NCBI GenBank assembly: GCA_013327885.1
Contig: JABUMY010000008.1
Span: 209,682 to 273,681, forward strand
From: Flavisolibacter longurius
GTDB taxonomy: Bacteria > Bacteroidota > Bacteroidia > Chitinophagales > Chitinophagaceae
DNA length: 64,000 nucleotides
Direction of reading: 5' to 3'
The first letter of the stretch is position 1, and each line of letters opens with the position of its first letter. The notes under the pieces are model-generated. The model saw only the letters and a list, made by a program, of their open reading frames with translations, ran no database searches and was not told the origin of the DNA. The translations under genes and the position numbers were made by a program. This document shows, one piece after another, positions 34,984 to 43,443 of the stretch.

Positions 34984-35604
34984 TTAGCGTTTTTCGGTTT
35001 TGATGTCACGGTTATCGAGGATGCGCCATTTTTCAATTAAGAAGCCATGTGGATTGTTATCAGACCTCGTGATTGACCGCAGAAAGCCTTCTGTAACAAG
35101 GGAGCGGGTGGTCACGGCACTTGGCCGGGTAATCAGCTGTGTGGCCCAGCACCGGAAAGAATAAGGTACTGCGTTCAAATCAACCGAAACACTGTCCACG
35201 GTCACTTCCTGACTCACGTTGCCGGTAATGATTCCGGTGTAGTAATTGTTTTCTTTCAGGCTTTCATAGACGCTCCTGGCAGAACCATCAGCGAGATACA
35301 AGGCTTTCGTGATGGAAGCCTGAATGGCTTTTTCATCTGGCGCCAGTGTAAAGAAAGATTGATGGAAGGTGCGCACATGGTCCCTTGCTTCTACCGGAAT
35401 GTTTTCCTTTCTGTCAGCGGCAAAGGCCTCAATAGCCTTTCCGTTCGCCAGCACATAGATGTGCGACTGGAGGTTTTCTGCAAGATGATAGCTTTTGTAG
35501 GTCACAAAGCCCGCCAAACAAACAGTACATAAAATGACAACCAGAGAAAAGGTCCGCACCTGCCGAAAGGCTGTGTCCATATTTTTTGCTTTCTGAAACA
35601 TCAC
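34984..35604 (-). CDS. traK: Conjugative transposon protein TraK (VirB8-like)
   Basis: 206 residues, single membrane span near the N-terminus (RTFSLVVILCTVCLAGFVTYKSY), then a periplasmic VirB8-like domain: SHIYVLANGKAIEAFAADRKENIPVEARDHVRTFHQSFFTLAPDEKAIQ, a typical TraK sequence, ending SDNNPHGFLIEKWRILDNRDI. It overlaps the TraJ end by 4 bases and precedes TraL by 2, so the block is tightly co-translated. Confidence 0.93.
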   Translation of the reverse strand: MMFQKAKNMDTAFRQVRTFSLVVILCTVCLAGFVTYKSYHLAENLQSHIYVLANGKAIEAFAADRKENIPVEARDHVRTFHQSFFTLAPDEKAIQASITKALYLADGSARSVYESLKENNYYTGIITGNVSQEVTVDSVSVDLNAVPYSFRCWATQLITRPSAVTTRSLVTEGFLRSITRSDNNPHGFLIEKWRILDNRDIKTEKR

Positions 35605-36785
35605 TCCTTCCCTCCACTGATTTTGTTCTTGAAATAGCTGCTCACCGCACTCCCAGTTGCCATGCCGGAAGCCATCACAGCCGGCGCATTGCCATAAACA
35701 TCTTTGACCATCGAGGCACCACCCTGAACGACCGTTTGGGTTGCAGAAGAAGCCGATGAGGTGAAAACGGAGCTCACCTTGTGCAAGAGTGCATTGCCAC
35801 CACCGGCATGTACGATGTAATTGGCAACAGATGGCACGGTGAAATAGCCAATGATACCGATAATCATAAAAATGAGGTAAGCGGTATCGGCAGAGGAGAA
35901 AAAAGTGTCACCTGTGGAACCGATTTCCTGAATGTCCATGAGGATCATCTTCTCTTGTATCTTGCCGATGATAGAACCAAAAATGTTAGCCACCGGCAGC
36001 CACAAAAAAATGTTGATGTAGCGGGCTATCCAAACCGTCAGGGTGTGGCCAAATCCGTCAAAGACGGCCATCCCAAAGGCAAATGGCCCGAGAATAGCCA
36101 GGACAATCATGTAGAAGGTCCGAATGGTGTTGATGCAGAGAGCAGCAGCCATGTAAAGTATGTGCAGCACCTCGCTTAGCCATTCCTTGATGGCGTTCCG
36201 GAAGTTGTAGGAAGCTTTGGCCATGGCAAATTTTATGTCGTTGCCAATCGACTCTATCCAACCTTCGTTATCACCAGTCGGGTCATCTGGGTGGGTATAT
36301 TTGTACCACTTGTCACGGTCGCCGCTGCCAGTCTCTCCCACGTACATCTGCCATACCGTGGTTTGTTTGATGGCCTCCTCTTTCTGCTTTAGCAAGACAG
36401 CAATGGCCTTATCTGAATTAGAAACCATAGCACCCGTTGCGGTGACTGTTGGTTTCATGACGCCATTAATCAGCGCAATCACAGATGGAAAAATGATGAC
36501 AGCAAAACCAATAACAAAAGGCCGGAACAAAGGATAAAAGTCAATAGGTTCAGCTCTAGAGATATGCCCCCAGACACGGGAGGCAATGTACCAGGTAGCC
36601 GCAAAGCCAGCTATCCCTCTACCGACTCCTATTAACTGACTGCAAAGCGGCAGCATTTCGTCATAAAGCTGCTCTAACACCTTCTGAAGCCCGCCTATTT
36701 CGTTGGCTAATGCCTGTGCTTGAGACAAAAGGGGCAAAACCATTCCCGCAGCCATGCAAAGCATAGCTCTCACACTTCGTTTCAT
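35601..36785 (-). CDS. traJ: Conjugative transposon protein TraJ (VirB6-like polytopic protein)
   Basis: 394 residues with a signal-like N-terminus and several membrane helices (LIGVGRGIAGFAATWYIASRVWG, FVIGFAVIIFPSVIALINGV, LYMAAALCINTIRTFYMIVLAILGPFAFGMAVFDGF, AYLIFMIIGIIGYFTVPSVANYIV). PIDFYPLFRPF and GPFAFGMAVFDGF are conserved TraJ stretches. It is the inner-membrane channel part of the mating apparatus. The C-terminus is Ala/Ser/Gly-rich. Confidence 0.93.
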   Translation of the reverse strand: MKRSVRAMLCMAAGMVLPLLSQAQALANEIGGLQKVLEQLYDEMLPLCSQLIGVGRGIAGFAATWYIASRVWGHISRAEPIDFYPLFRPFVIGFAVIIFPSVIALINGVMKPTVTATGAMVSNSDKAIAVLLKQKEEAIKQTTVWQMYVGETGSGDRDKWYKYTHPDDPTGDNEGWIESIGNDIKFAMAKASYNFRNAIKEWLSEVLHILYMAAALCINTIRTFYMIVLAILGPFAFGMAVFDGFGHTLTVWIARYINIFLWLPVANIFGSIIGKIQEKMILMDIQEIGSTGDTFFSSADTAYLIFMIIGIIGYFTVPSVANYIVHAGGGNALLHKVSSVFTSSASSATQTVVQGGASMVKDVYGNAPAVMASGMATGSAVSSYFKNKISGGKE

Positions 36786-36794
36786 ATGATTTAC

Positions 36795-37430
36795 TTACTT
36801 TTTAATAGAGAAAAGGCTCTTTTGCGACTGGGCATCTGCTGAGGCTTTTGCCCGATGTAATGCCAGCAGTTTTGTATCCTGGTTAAAATGGCGAATAAAA
36901 GTCAACTGGTCAGAAGCTTCTTTCCAGATAGCATCTATTGCGGTCAAACGCTCGTCATCGGACATCCGAAGTTTCCCAGCTGTGACTACCATCGTTAGTG
37001 CTTCTATGTTCTTGATACTTTGGTTGAAGAGGTTTTCTGAAACAGATTTTATGTATTTCAACTCTTCAGGCGAGAAAAAGCTGCTGCTCACAAATCTTCT
37101 ATAGCCTGCCTTGCACTCTTTGACCAAGCTGATTTGAGCACGAACAATATCGGTAATACGCCGGTAGTTCCGTACTGTTGGACTGACTTGCAACAGCCCA
37201 TCCAAAAAGACGTCATGGAGACTGAAATTTCCTTCTGATAAATCTTTAATTGTAGAGTACCCTTTTGAGACAATTTCATAACCCTTTTTCAGGTCTTCCA
37301 AAATATTTTTCAGTTGCGCCAACTTCTCTACGTTGAGAAGAAGCTGTTGCACTTCCTGGCCCTGTCCCTGTACTTTTTGGGAAATGAGCATAATAGCCAT
37401 AGCAGATAAACCAAAAACCCACTTTTTCAT
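36795..37430 (-). CDS. traI: TraI-like conjugal transfer protein, copy 1 (adjacent to TraJ)
   Basis: 211 residues, signal peptide to about residue 22 (SQKVQGQ), all-helical body: LAQLKNILEDLKKGYEIVSKGYSTI, DIVRAQISLVKECKAGYRRF, FFSPEELKYIKSVSENLFNQSIKNIEALTMV and KLRMSDDERLTAIDAIW. The (Y-x-x-I-x-x-G)/(S-P-E-E-x-x-Y-I) pattern occurs in TraI (DUF4141-like) proteins of Bacteroidota elements. Followed by TraJ with a 9-base gap. Two diverged paralogs lie directly upstream. Confidence 0.8.
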   Translation of the reverse strand: MKKWVFGLSAMAIMLISQKVQGQGQEVQQLLLNVEKLAQLKNILEDLKKGYEIVSKGYSTIKDLSEGNFSLHDVFLDGLLQVSPTVRNYRRITDIVRAQISLVKECKAGYRRFVSSSFFSPEELKYIKSVSENLFNQSIKNIEALTMVVTAGKLRMSDDERLTAIDAIWKEASDQLTFIRHFNQDTKLLALHRAKASADAQSQKSLFSIKK

Positions 37431-37449
37431 ACATCACGTTTTTATGCGC

Positions 37450-38082
37450 TTAATAGAGCGACCTCATTTTCACTGCCTCTTTCCGCTCATTCAAACGGTT
37501 CAGGGCAGCCATCGAAATATTGTTTGCAAAATGTCTTACAAAAACATACAATTCCTCCATGTTTTGGTAAAGCGATTGAAGCCTTTTCAATCTTTCATCA
37601 TCTGTCATTTGATAATGCCCATCCGATGTGAGTAAAACTGCCTCATCCCCTACCGCTTTACTTTCCGTAGAGATATTTCCCAGCACCTTGGAGAAGTAAT
37701 CTCTTTCGGCCGAAGAAAACTCATCCATCCTCAAGCGCTTCTTTTTACACTCGTTAACCACTTTCTGAATAGCTGCCTGTAATGTAGCCATTCGCTGAAC
37801 GAGTTTACTACCCTTTACACCCTCCCGAACCTGAAGCAAGGAAGTAAAGCGGTCCCGGTGAATGATCAAATCACTTTCCTTCAAATGACCGATGTTTTTC
37901 AACCCGGCATCAATCAGGTCATATCCTTTTTTCACGGTAGCACCATAAACCCTGAGGGCAGATATTTGTTCCACTAAATATTTGATTTGCGTCTTTTTTT
38001 GACGAAACCACTCATCCCAGGTCTGTGCACTTACATTGAGGACAAGACATAACATGACCAGGACGGCAACTATCCTTTTCAT
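37450..38082 (-). CDS. TraI-like conjugal transfer protein, copy 2
   Basis: 210 residues, signal peptide (about 1-19, LNVSAQTW), helical body with the same pattern as its neighbours: IKYLVEQISALRVYGATVKKGYDLIDAGL, EFSSAERDYFSKVLGNI, YQMTDDERLKRLQSLYQNME. The TDDERL motif at about 158-163 is shared with copy 1 (SDDERL). Exported to the periplasm. It starts 27 bases after the stop of copy 3. Confidence 0.75.
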   Translation of the reverse strand: MKRIVAVLVMLCLVLNVSAQTWDEWFRQKKTQIKYLVEQISALRVYGATVKKGYDLIDAGLKNIGHLKESDLIIHRDRFTSLLQVREGVKGSKLVQRMATLQAAIQKVVNECKKKRLRMDEFSSAERDYFSKVLGNISTESKAVGDEAVLLTSDGHYQMTDDERLKRLQSLYQNMEELYVFVRHFANNISMAALNRLNERKEAVKMRSLY

Positions 38083-38108
38083 TTTTACTCTATTTTATAG
38101 ATGAATCA

Positions 38109-38792
38109 CTACATTCCGTAAAGCTTTCGAACGACAGCTATTTCATGAACGTTTTTGGACCGTTGCAGGGAAAGTTGAACATTTTGATTGTTGAAAGCTT
38201 TGATGTCATTGTAATTCTGTTGCATCGCATCGGCCGCAGCATTAATCAACTCCAACCGTTTTGAATCGGTAACTTGAAGCGAGAACGATTGAATCACTAC
38301 GATCACCTGTTCCAGGTTTCTCAAGCTTTCCTCCATAATACCAGCGTAGACCTTTTCCATGTAGGAAACCTCCTCCGGTGTGAAGTGCTTGTCCTGCTGT
38401 ATGCCATTCCAGGCTCTTTTATATTCCTTTACCAATAAAATTTGGCGGCTGGCAATGTCCCTGACCTTGTGGTAGTAACCAACCAGATCTTTTACTTTCC
38501 AGAGTTCGTCAAAGTAATCTTGATAAAGACTACGCTGCTTTTCCACCCAATCTGATATTTCATCCAAACGAAGTTTCGACACCGTATTCTCCACAACCTT
38601 CTGCGCATTCTGCAGCCAAATTACCTGGTTTTGCAGACGCTGAATTTTCAAGTCAACAGCAACAATCGCTTTCTTGATTCCCTGCTGAATGATAACTGTA
38701 ATTGGGTCTTGCGCTTTCAAATGGCTTTGAGGCAACGCTACAATGAATACCACGACACACAAAATCAATCTCACCTTTTTCATAGTAAACAT
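38109..38792 (-). CDS. TraI-like conjugal transfer protein, copy 3
   Basis: 227 residues (or 224 from the second Met at 38783), signal peptide to about residue 27 (QSHLKAQD), helical body: KKAIVAVDLKIQRLQNQVIWLQNAQKVVENTV, KVRDIASRQILLVKEYKRAWNGIQ, HFTPEEVSYMEKVYAGIMEESLRNLEQV, TDSKRLELINAAADAMQQNY. The order of helices and motifs parallels copies 1 and 2, so these are paralogs. It is the closest of the three to the usual TraI in the WLQNAQK region. Precedes the lipoprotein gene's end by only a few bases. Confidence 0.75.
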   Translation of the reverse strand: MFTMKKVRLILCVVVFIVALPQSHLKAQDPITVIIQQGIKKAIVAVDLKIQRLQNQVIWLQNAQKVVENTVSKLRLDEISDWVEKQRSLYQDYFDELWKVKDLVGYYHKVRDIASRQILLVKEYKRAWNGIQQDKHFTPEEVSYMEKVYAGIMEESLRNLEQVIVVIQSFSLQVTDSKRLELINAAADAMQQNYNDIKAFNNQNVQLSLQRSKNVHEIAVVRKLYGM

Positions 38793-38797
38793 TTTCT

Positions 38798-39184
38798 TTA
38801 TTCTTCAGCGACCTTTTTATAGATCGATGAACCAATTGAAAGCTGGTTTCCATCTGCTGAGAGGGAGTAGATCCTGCCGTGTTTTTGCTCCTTTAACTGA
38901 CTGGTGCCCGCTTCCCAAATTGCGGTGGCCGTCTCTTGTTTGAGTTCTTTTGCTTTGACACCCTTCTCCGTAATTCTTTGAAAGCCGACACTTCGCTTCA
39001 AGGAAAACAAGTCATTCTGGCCCAGGACAGGCGTAATGGCAAGTGTATCCTCTGCCAAGCTAAATTCACTTTTAGACTGCATCACGTAGGTTCCTTCAAC
39101 TGTTTCACTGGAGCCCTGGCTGTTTGAGTTTGCACATGACAGCACTACCGGAATAACCAGAAAAGGCAAAAAATTCAGTTTCAT
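38798..39184 (-). CDS. Small lipoprotein in the tra operon
   Basis: 128 residues with a lipoprotein signal (VIPVVLSCANSNSQG; lipidated Cys at about 17), then a beta-rich domain (ETVEGTYVMQSKSEFSLAEDTLAITPV, HGRIYSLSADGNQLSIGSSIYKKV). No enzyme motif. Such lipoproteins occur between traG and traI in several Bacteroidota elements, perhaps as an exclusion or channel factor; the function is unknown. Confidence 0.7.
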   Translation of the reverse strand: MKLNFLPFLVIPVVLSCANSNSQGSSETVEGTYVMQSKSEFSLAEDTLAITPVLGQNDLFSLKRSVGFQRITEKGVKAKELKQETATAIWEAGTSQLKEQKHGRIYSLSADGNQLSIGSSIYKKVAEE

Positions 39185-39208
39185 AGATTTTGCTTTTATG
39201 TGATGGAA

Positions 39209-41677
39209 TTATGATTTTGAACTTCTCATTTCTTCAGCGAGAACAGTGATCCCTTTTTGTATACTTCCCCATTTTTTTGCGTAGGCAGCGACTTTAATTT
39301 TCTCTTTTTCTTCCGTTGTATACGTCAAATATTCTTCCAAAGAGACCTCCGTTCGATACACTTTCGAAAGAACGCCACCAAGGGAAATGAACACTTCTTT
39401 GTACCGTTTTGAAGGATCGTTTGCCTTGTTTACAGAGAGCACCAATGCTTTTTCTTTTTCGGTTAATCCGAGTAATTCCTGGATTTGGTCAAACTTGTTC
39501 TGGTACTTGTTTTGGTTCAGCAGGATCTTGCAATCGGCATTGTTGATGATGGCCTGCTTTACCACCGGCGAGGAAATAATATCTTCCACTTCCTGGGTCA
39601 CCACAATGGCTTCACCATAGAACTTCCGGACCGTTTTAAACAGGTACTTGATGTATTCGGCCATTCCTTCCTTGGCAATGGCTTTCCAGGCCTCTTCAAT
39701 CAGAATCATCTTCCTGATTCCTTTTAGCTTGCGCATTTTGGAAATAAAGACTTCCATAATGATGATGGTCACGACCGGAAAAAGAATGGGATGGTCCTTG
39801 ATGTTGTCTAATTCGAAGACAATAAAAGGCTGCCCCAGAAGGTCCAGATTGGTAGTCGCATTCAGGAGGTAGTCAAACTCACCGCCCTTATAGTACGGCC
39901 GTAAAACATATAAAAAATTCGAAATGTCAAAATCCTTGTCCTTGACCTTGTCCGCTTTCAATACTTCTACAAATTGGGTTTGCAGAAATTCGTAGAACGT
40001 ATTGAAGTTGGGAAAAATATCTTTCGCTTTCTCCAAGTGTTCATAATATAGTTGTAGGGCATTAGACAAGGCTACATATTCGCTCCGGTTATAGGTTTCA
40101 GCCTCTTTTTTCCAAAGCGCCAGGAGCAACGTTTTAATGCTTTCTTTTTTCTCGGTGTCCAGCACATCCCCCTCTCCAATGTAAAATGGGTTGAACCGGA
40201 TGGGATTCTTTTCATCGTAGGTGAAAAAATAGCCGCCAACCAGGTCACACAGTCCTTTGTAAGAATGACCAACATCCACCAGAACGACATGGGTTCCCTG
40301 CTCGTAATACGAGCGGACCATGTGATTGGTGAAAAAGGATTTTCCACTCCCGCTGGGTCCTAAAATGAATTTATTGCGGTTAGTACAAATGCCTTTCTGC
40401 ATCGGCTCATCCGATAAATCAACGTGTACAGGTTTACCGGTCAACCGGTCCCCCAGTCGGAGTCCAACGGGAGAAAGCGAGGACTGATATGCCGTTTCCA
40501 TATTGAGAAAGCAGCAGGCCTGCTCCACGAATGTGTCGAAGGTGTCATTCATCGGGAAGTCCCCTTCATTACCTGGCAGGCCGGCCCAGTGGATTTGTGC
40601 TGCTCCATCCACCTCCTTTTTTAATACAGCATCCATCTGGGCCATGGCACTACCTACCAGGTTTCTCAGCTCCTTCAACTCTTCCTTCCTCTCTGTCCAA
40701 ACCATCACGTTGAAGTGTGCCCTTACCGGCAGCCGTTGCTGAGAAATAGCTTCATTTAAAAATTCGTTGGTGGCTTCTTTTACAATGGCATTCTCTCTTG
40801 AATAGGCAGCAAGCGACTGAAGCCGTAGCCGCTTGCTTTCAAACCGACTGAGTGTTTTTGCCGCATCCTCCACAAAAATGTATTGGTTGAAGATGTGATT
40901 ACACGGCAGCAGTTGACCTAACGGAGAAGCAAAACCTACAGAAAATTTTGTGCGGTCTGTAGAATACCGGTCGTAGTTGATACGGGAACCACAAAAAGCC
41001 GGCAGTTCCCCAGCATCAGAAAGGGTAAAGAGCTGTACCTGCTGATCACCGATTCTAATGTCCTCCTTAAACTGGACGTCTTTGATAAGAGGGTTTTCAT
41101 CTTCTTCCAGCAAAAAGCAATACTTCTCAATGATACCCGCTTTTTTACCGACGCTGATCAGCTCTTCGTCCCGCAGTTGTTGCAGCTTAACAAAGCCACT
41201 GTCTTCCAGTATTTGTTGAAATTGTCCACACACGTCTCCAAAATCTGAAAGTGCCTGTGGCCTGGTAGCCTGTTCCGGTACAATACTCCTTCTCAGCAAA
41301 TTGGAAAAAAGTGAGCTGGAGGCTTTTCTGCCGCCCGGCTTTTTAGTCAGGAATAAATAACAAGAGTGCTGTAGAAAAGGACGCTCGTTAAAGAACCGCT
41401 CACTACTCAGGGAAAGAAAGCTTGTGTCATCTTTTAGAAACTGGGGTTGGTATTTCGATTGAATGAACCAGTCCTGCTTATGAAAGACACTATACTTCGG
41501 CAGCATCTTAACGGCTTTTACCCACGCCTGATGAAACGCCTCATATTCTTTATCCGATAAGGTAAATAGCTCCGGTAAACTAACCTTGTAGGCAAGCGTA
41601 ATGTCACCTTGTTTTGATAGGATGGCGCCATACGCAACTTCCATGATGGGAAGCATTTCTTCCAACTTTCTTTCCAT
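39209..41677 (-). CDS. traG: Conjugative transposon ATPase TraG (VirB4-like)
   Basis: 822-residue cytoplasmic ATPase that powers the type IV secretion channel. N-terminal VirB4-type region (LEEMLPIMEVAYGAILSKQGDI), Walker A ILGPSGSGKSFF at about residue 438-449, Walker B LIEEAW near 660 (MILIEEAWKAI), followed by VTQEVEDIISS and ILLNQNK motifs typical of the TraG/VirB4 family. The order lipoprotein-TraG-TraF-TraE upstream is that of CTnDOT. Very secure. Confidence 0.96.
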   Translation of the reverse strand: MERKLEEMLPIMEVAYGAILSKQGDITLAYKVSLPELFTLSDKEYEAFHQAWVKAVKMLPKYSVFHKQDWFIQSKYQPQFLKDDTSFLSLSSERFFNERPFLQHSCYLFLTKKPGGRKASSSLFSNLLRRSIVPEQATRPQALSDFGDVCGQFQQILEDSGFVKLQQLRDEELISVGKKAGIIEKYCFLLEEDENPLIKDVQFKEDIRIGDQQVQLFTLSDAGELPAFCGSRINYDRYSTDRTKFSVGFASPLGQLLPCNHIFNQYIFVEDAAKTLSRFESKRLRLQSLAAYSRENAIVKEATNEFLNEAISQQRLPVRAHFNVMVWTERKEELKELRNLVGSAMAQMDAVLKKEVDGAAQIHWAGLPGNEGDFPMNDTFDTFVEQACCFLNMETAYQSSLSPVGLRLGDRLTGKPVHVDLSDEPMQKGICTNRNKFILGPSGSGKSFFTNHMVRSYYEQGTHVVLVDVGHSYKGLCDLVGGYFFTYDEKNPIRFNPFYIGEGDVLDTEKKESIKTLLLALWKKEAETYNRSEYVALSNALQLYYEHLEKAKDIFPNFNTFYEFLQTQFVEVLKADKVKDKDFDISNFLYVLRPYYKGGEFDYLLNATTNLDLLGQPFIVFELDNIKDHPILFPVVTIIIMEVFISKMRKLKGIRKMILIEEAWKAIAKEGMAEYIKYLFKTVRKFYGEAIVVTQEVEDIISSPVVKQAIINNADCKILLNQNKYQNKFDQIQELLGLTEKEKALVLSVNKANDPSKRYKEVFISLGGVLSKVYRTEVSLEEYLTYTTEEKEKIKVAAYAKKWGSIQKGITVLAEEMRSSKS

Positions 41678-41695
41678 AACCCTGAATTGAACGAT

Positions 41696-42013
41696 TTACT
41701 TTGAAATCCTGAGAAAGCACCTTCTGCTATAAACCTTTAAAACTTGGGGAACAGCTTTTCGGGCAGCTCTTTTCATCATTCCGTATTCACCGTATTTGTG
41801 ACTCAACCGGTAGATGTAGAGGAATAAACCTGCTCCTAAAAACAGTATCAAACCCAAACAAAGGAACGGATGAACACCACAGATGTACAGCACGGCGAAA
41901 AGAATCAAAAGCAGGAGCACGCCACCTCCCAGATACCAGATGTACTGTGCTTTGAGTCCCTTGAACTCGACCGGTTTGTTGATGTTTTTGTTAATGGTAT
42001 AAACAGAAGCCAT
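41696..42013 (-). CDS. traF: TraF-like membrane protein (DUF4133)
   Basis: 105 residues from the ATG at 42013 (MASVYTINKNINKPVEFKGL), the start that fits the DUF4133 consensus; an ATG two codons before is also possible. Two membrane helices (about 27-45 and 49-66), then a conserved tail YRLSHKYGEYGMMKRAARKAVP. VirB3-like component of the mating apparatus. It is followed by TraG after an 18-base gap and lies just after TraE. Confidence 0.92.
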   Translation of the reverse strand: MASVYTINKNINKPVEFKGLKAQYIWYLGGGVLLLLILFAVLYICGVHPFLCLGLILFLGAGLFLYIYRLSHKYGEYGMMKRAARKAVPQVLKVYSRRCFLRISK

Positions 42014-42023
42014 CGCCATTTCT

Positions 42024-42362
42024 TTACACGCCAAAAAAGCTTCTGATCACCGTGGCCACCACCACCAGGAACACACAACTTCCAAACCAGGCCGCCGCCA
42101 CTTTGCCGGTATCATGATCACCGCTGTTCCATTTCTGATAAACTTTCACGGCACCAATAAGTCCTACAATGGCACCAATGGCATACATCAGGTTCGTGCC
42201 GGAAGCGAAATAAGACCGCACCCGTTGATTCGCTTCGTTGATACCGGCATTGCCATCTTGTGCGTAAAGAGCCACACTCATAAGAAAAAAGGCACCCGAC
42301 AAAGCACACTTCTGTAACCTGCTGTTTTTCAAGAACTCCATCTTCACACTTTTCATATTCAC
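42024..42362 (-). CDS. traE: TraE-like membrane protein (DUF4134)
   Basis: 112 residues with a signal-type N-terminus, GINEANQRVRSYFASGTNLMYAIGAIVGLIGAVKVYQKWNSGDHDTGKVAAAWFGSCVFLVV, the classic DUF4134 sequence with two membrane helices and the GDxDTGK loop. VirB2-like pilin candidate. It starts from an ATG at 42362 (MNMKSVKMEF); later Met codons are possible. First recognisable tra gene in the operon. Confidence 0.93.
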   Translation of the reverse strand: MNMKSVKMEFLKNSRLQKCALSGAFFLMSVALYAQDGNAGINEANQRVRSYFASGTNLMYAIGAIVGLIGAVKVYQKWNSGDHDTGKVAAAWFGSCVFLVVVATVIRSFFGV

Positions 42363-42411
42363 ACGTTTTGATAAATGACAGACCTAACAACTCCCTAAAC
42401 TCCCTTTAGTG

Positions 42412-42428
42412 GCCCCGCCTTACGGGGC
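42412..42428. other. GC hairpin in the tra operon leader
   Basis: GCCCCG (42412-42417) / CGGGGC (42423-42428) with a 5-base loop, in the 87-base gap before traE. No U tract follows, so an attenuator or processing site is more likely than a full terminator. Confidence 0.35.
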
Positions 42429-42449
42429 AGGGCCGGGAGTCGCTCCTAT

Positions 42450-42944
42450 TCACCAATCAACCCACATACGTACCACATCTTCAGCACTAAGGTGAACGGA
42501 GCAATTATACTCGCATTGATTGACGATTACATTGGTAACAGACTCTTTGTATTCCGAATCTGCAACGGTGGGGTACTTACGGAGAATTGTGTTCAATGCA
42601 AACAGCATTTCTTCTTTGACGCATTTGCTCCTTCTTGCCTCTTCCAGATAAGCGTTCACTTCATCCATACACACATAGACGGTGCTTTCGATGGTATTCT
42701 TTGCAGGAGGCTGAAATTCTCCGGAACTGTCAAACAGCGTAGGCTGTTCAATGGTAATGGGCTGAATAGCCCCACTGTCGGAATTCAGGGACCTGAAAGG
42801 ACTTTCAATTTTTGGTGCTGTACCTTTTTTCCATTCGATGGAGAAGTCCTTTCTGAAGTAGAGGAGGTAAATAATCAGGTAATAACCTGCTGATAAAAGG
42901 GCAATAGTTATCCAGTAGCCTTGCCAGCTAATATTGTTGAACAT
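42450..42944 (-). CDS. Single-span membrane protein upstream of traE
   Basis: 164 residues, N-terminal helix (WITIALLSAGYYLIIYLLYF), then a Pro/Ser-rich linker (FRSLNSDSGAIQPITIEQP) and a helical domain with conserved-looking Cys (CVKEEMLFALNTILRKYPTVADSEYKESVTNVIVNQCEYNC). A related hypothetical protein usually precedes DUF4134 in Bacteroidota elements. Role unknown, probably in mating-pair formation. Confidence 0.65.
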   Translation of the reverse strand: MFNNISWQGYWITIALLSAGYYLIIYLLYFRKDFSIEWKKGTAPKIESPFRSLNSDSGAIQPITIEQPTLFDSSGEFQPPAKNTIESTVYVCMDEVNAYLEEARRSKCVKEEMLFALNTILRKYPTVADSEYKESVTNVIVNQCEYNCSVHLSAEDVVRMWVDW

Positions 42945-42993
42945 AACACACGATTTTCAAACTACACAAACAATATCTAAAGTGCAAAACCTG

Positions 42994-43425
42994 CTACACT
43001 TTACTTAAGATGCCTTGCCTGGTGTCGCTTTTTAAGTGAGGTTGCCAAAAGTTCCCAATCAAAAAACACAGGGCAATGAAACCAGTAAAAAAGAGGGTAG
43101 CCAGCGGAATGGATTCATAAAATGTTCCCCAGTTGTAATGTTGTTTATCATTCATGAAAAACAAGTAAAGTGATACAAACAACAACCCTACCCCTGTTAC
43201 GTTTAAGATCTGCCGGAGCGGGGAGGTTCTGGACCAAGCGGAATGATGTGTTGCTGCCAACACAATCATTCCCAGAAAACCAAGTACCGAATGAACAACG
43301 CCATGTGTCAGGCCAAGAAATATATACATGACATAGAAGCCGCCCAGATGCTGTCCACTGATTAAAATGAACAGGAAAGAGAGAATTAATGTATAAGGAT
43401 GCGATAGAATTTTAAATAGTTTCAT
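42994..43425 (-). CDS. Four-helix membrane protein, hypothetical
   Basis: 143 residues with about four membrane helices (around 13-29, 43-60, 75-90, 107-124). Contains HGVVHSVLGFLGMIVLAATHHSAWSR between helices and a polar C-terminus. I do not recognise it. It lies at the head of the tra operon, 18 bases downstream of the lipoprotein gene, so it may belong to that unit rather than to conjugation. Confidence 0.55.
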   Translation of the reverse strand: MKLFKILSHPYTLILSFLFILISGQHLGGFYVMYIFLGLTHGVVHSVLGFLGMIVLAATHHSAWSRTSPLRQILNVTGVGLLFVSLYLFFMNDKQHYNWGTFYESIPLATLFFTGFIALCFLIGNFWQPHLKSDTRQGILSKV

Positions 43426-43443
43426 AGAAATAAATTTACTGAA

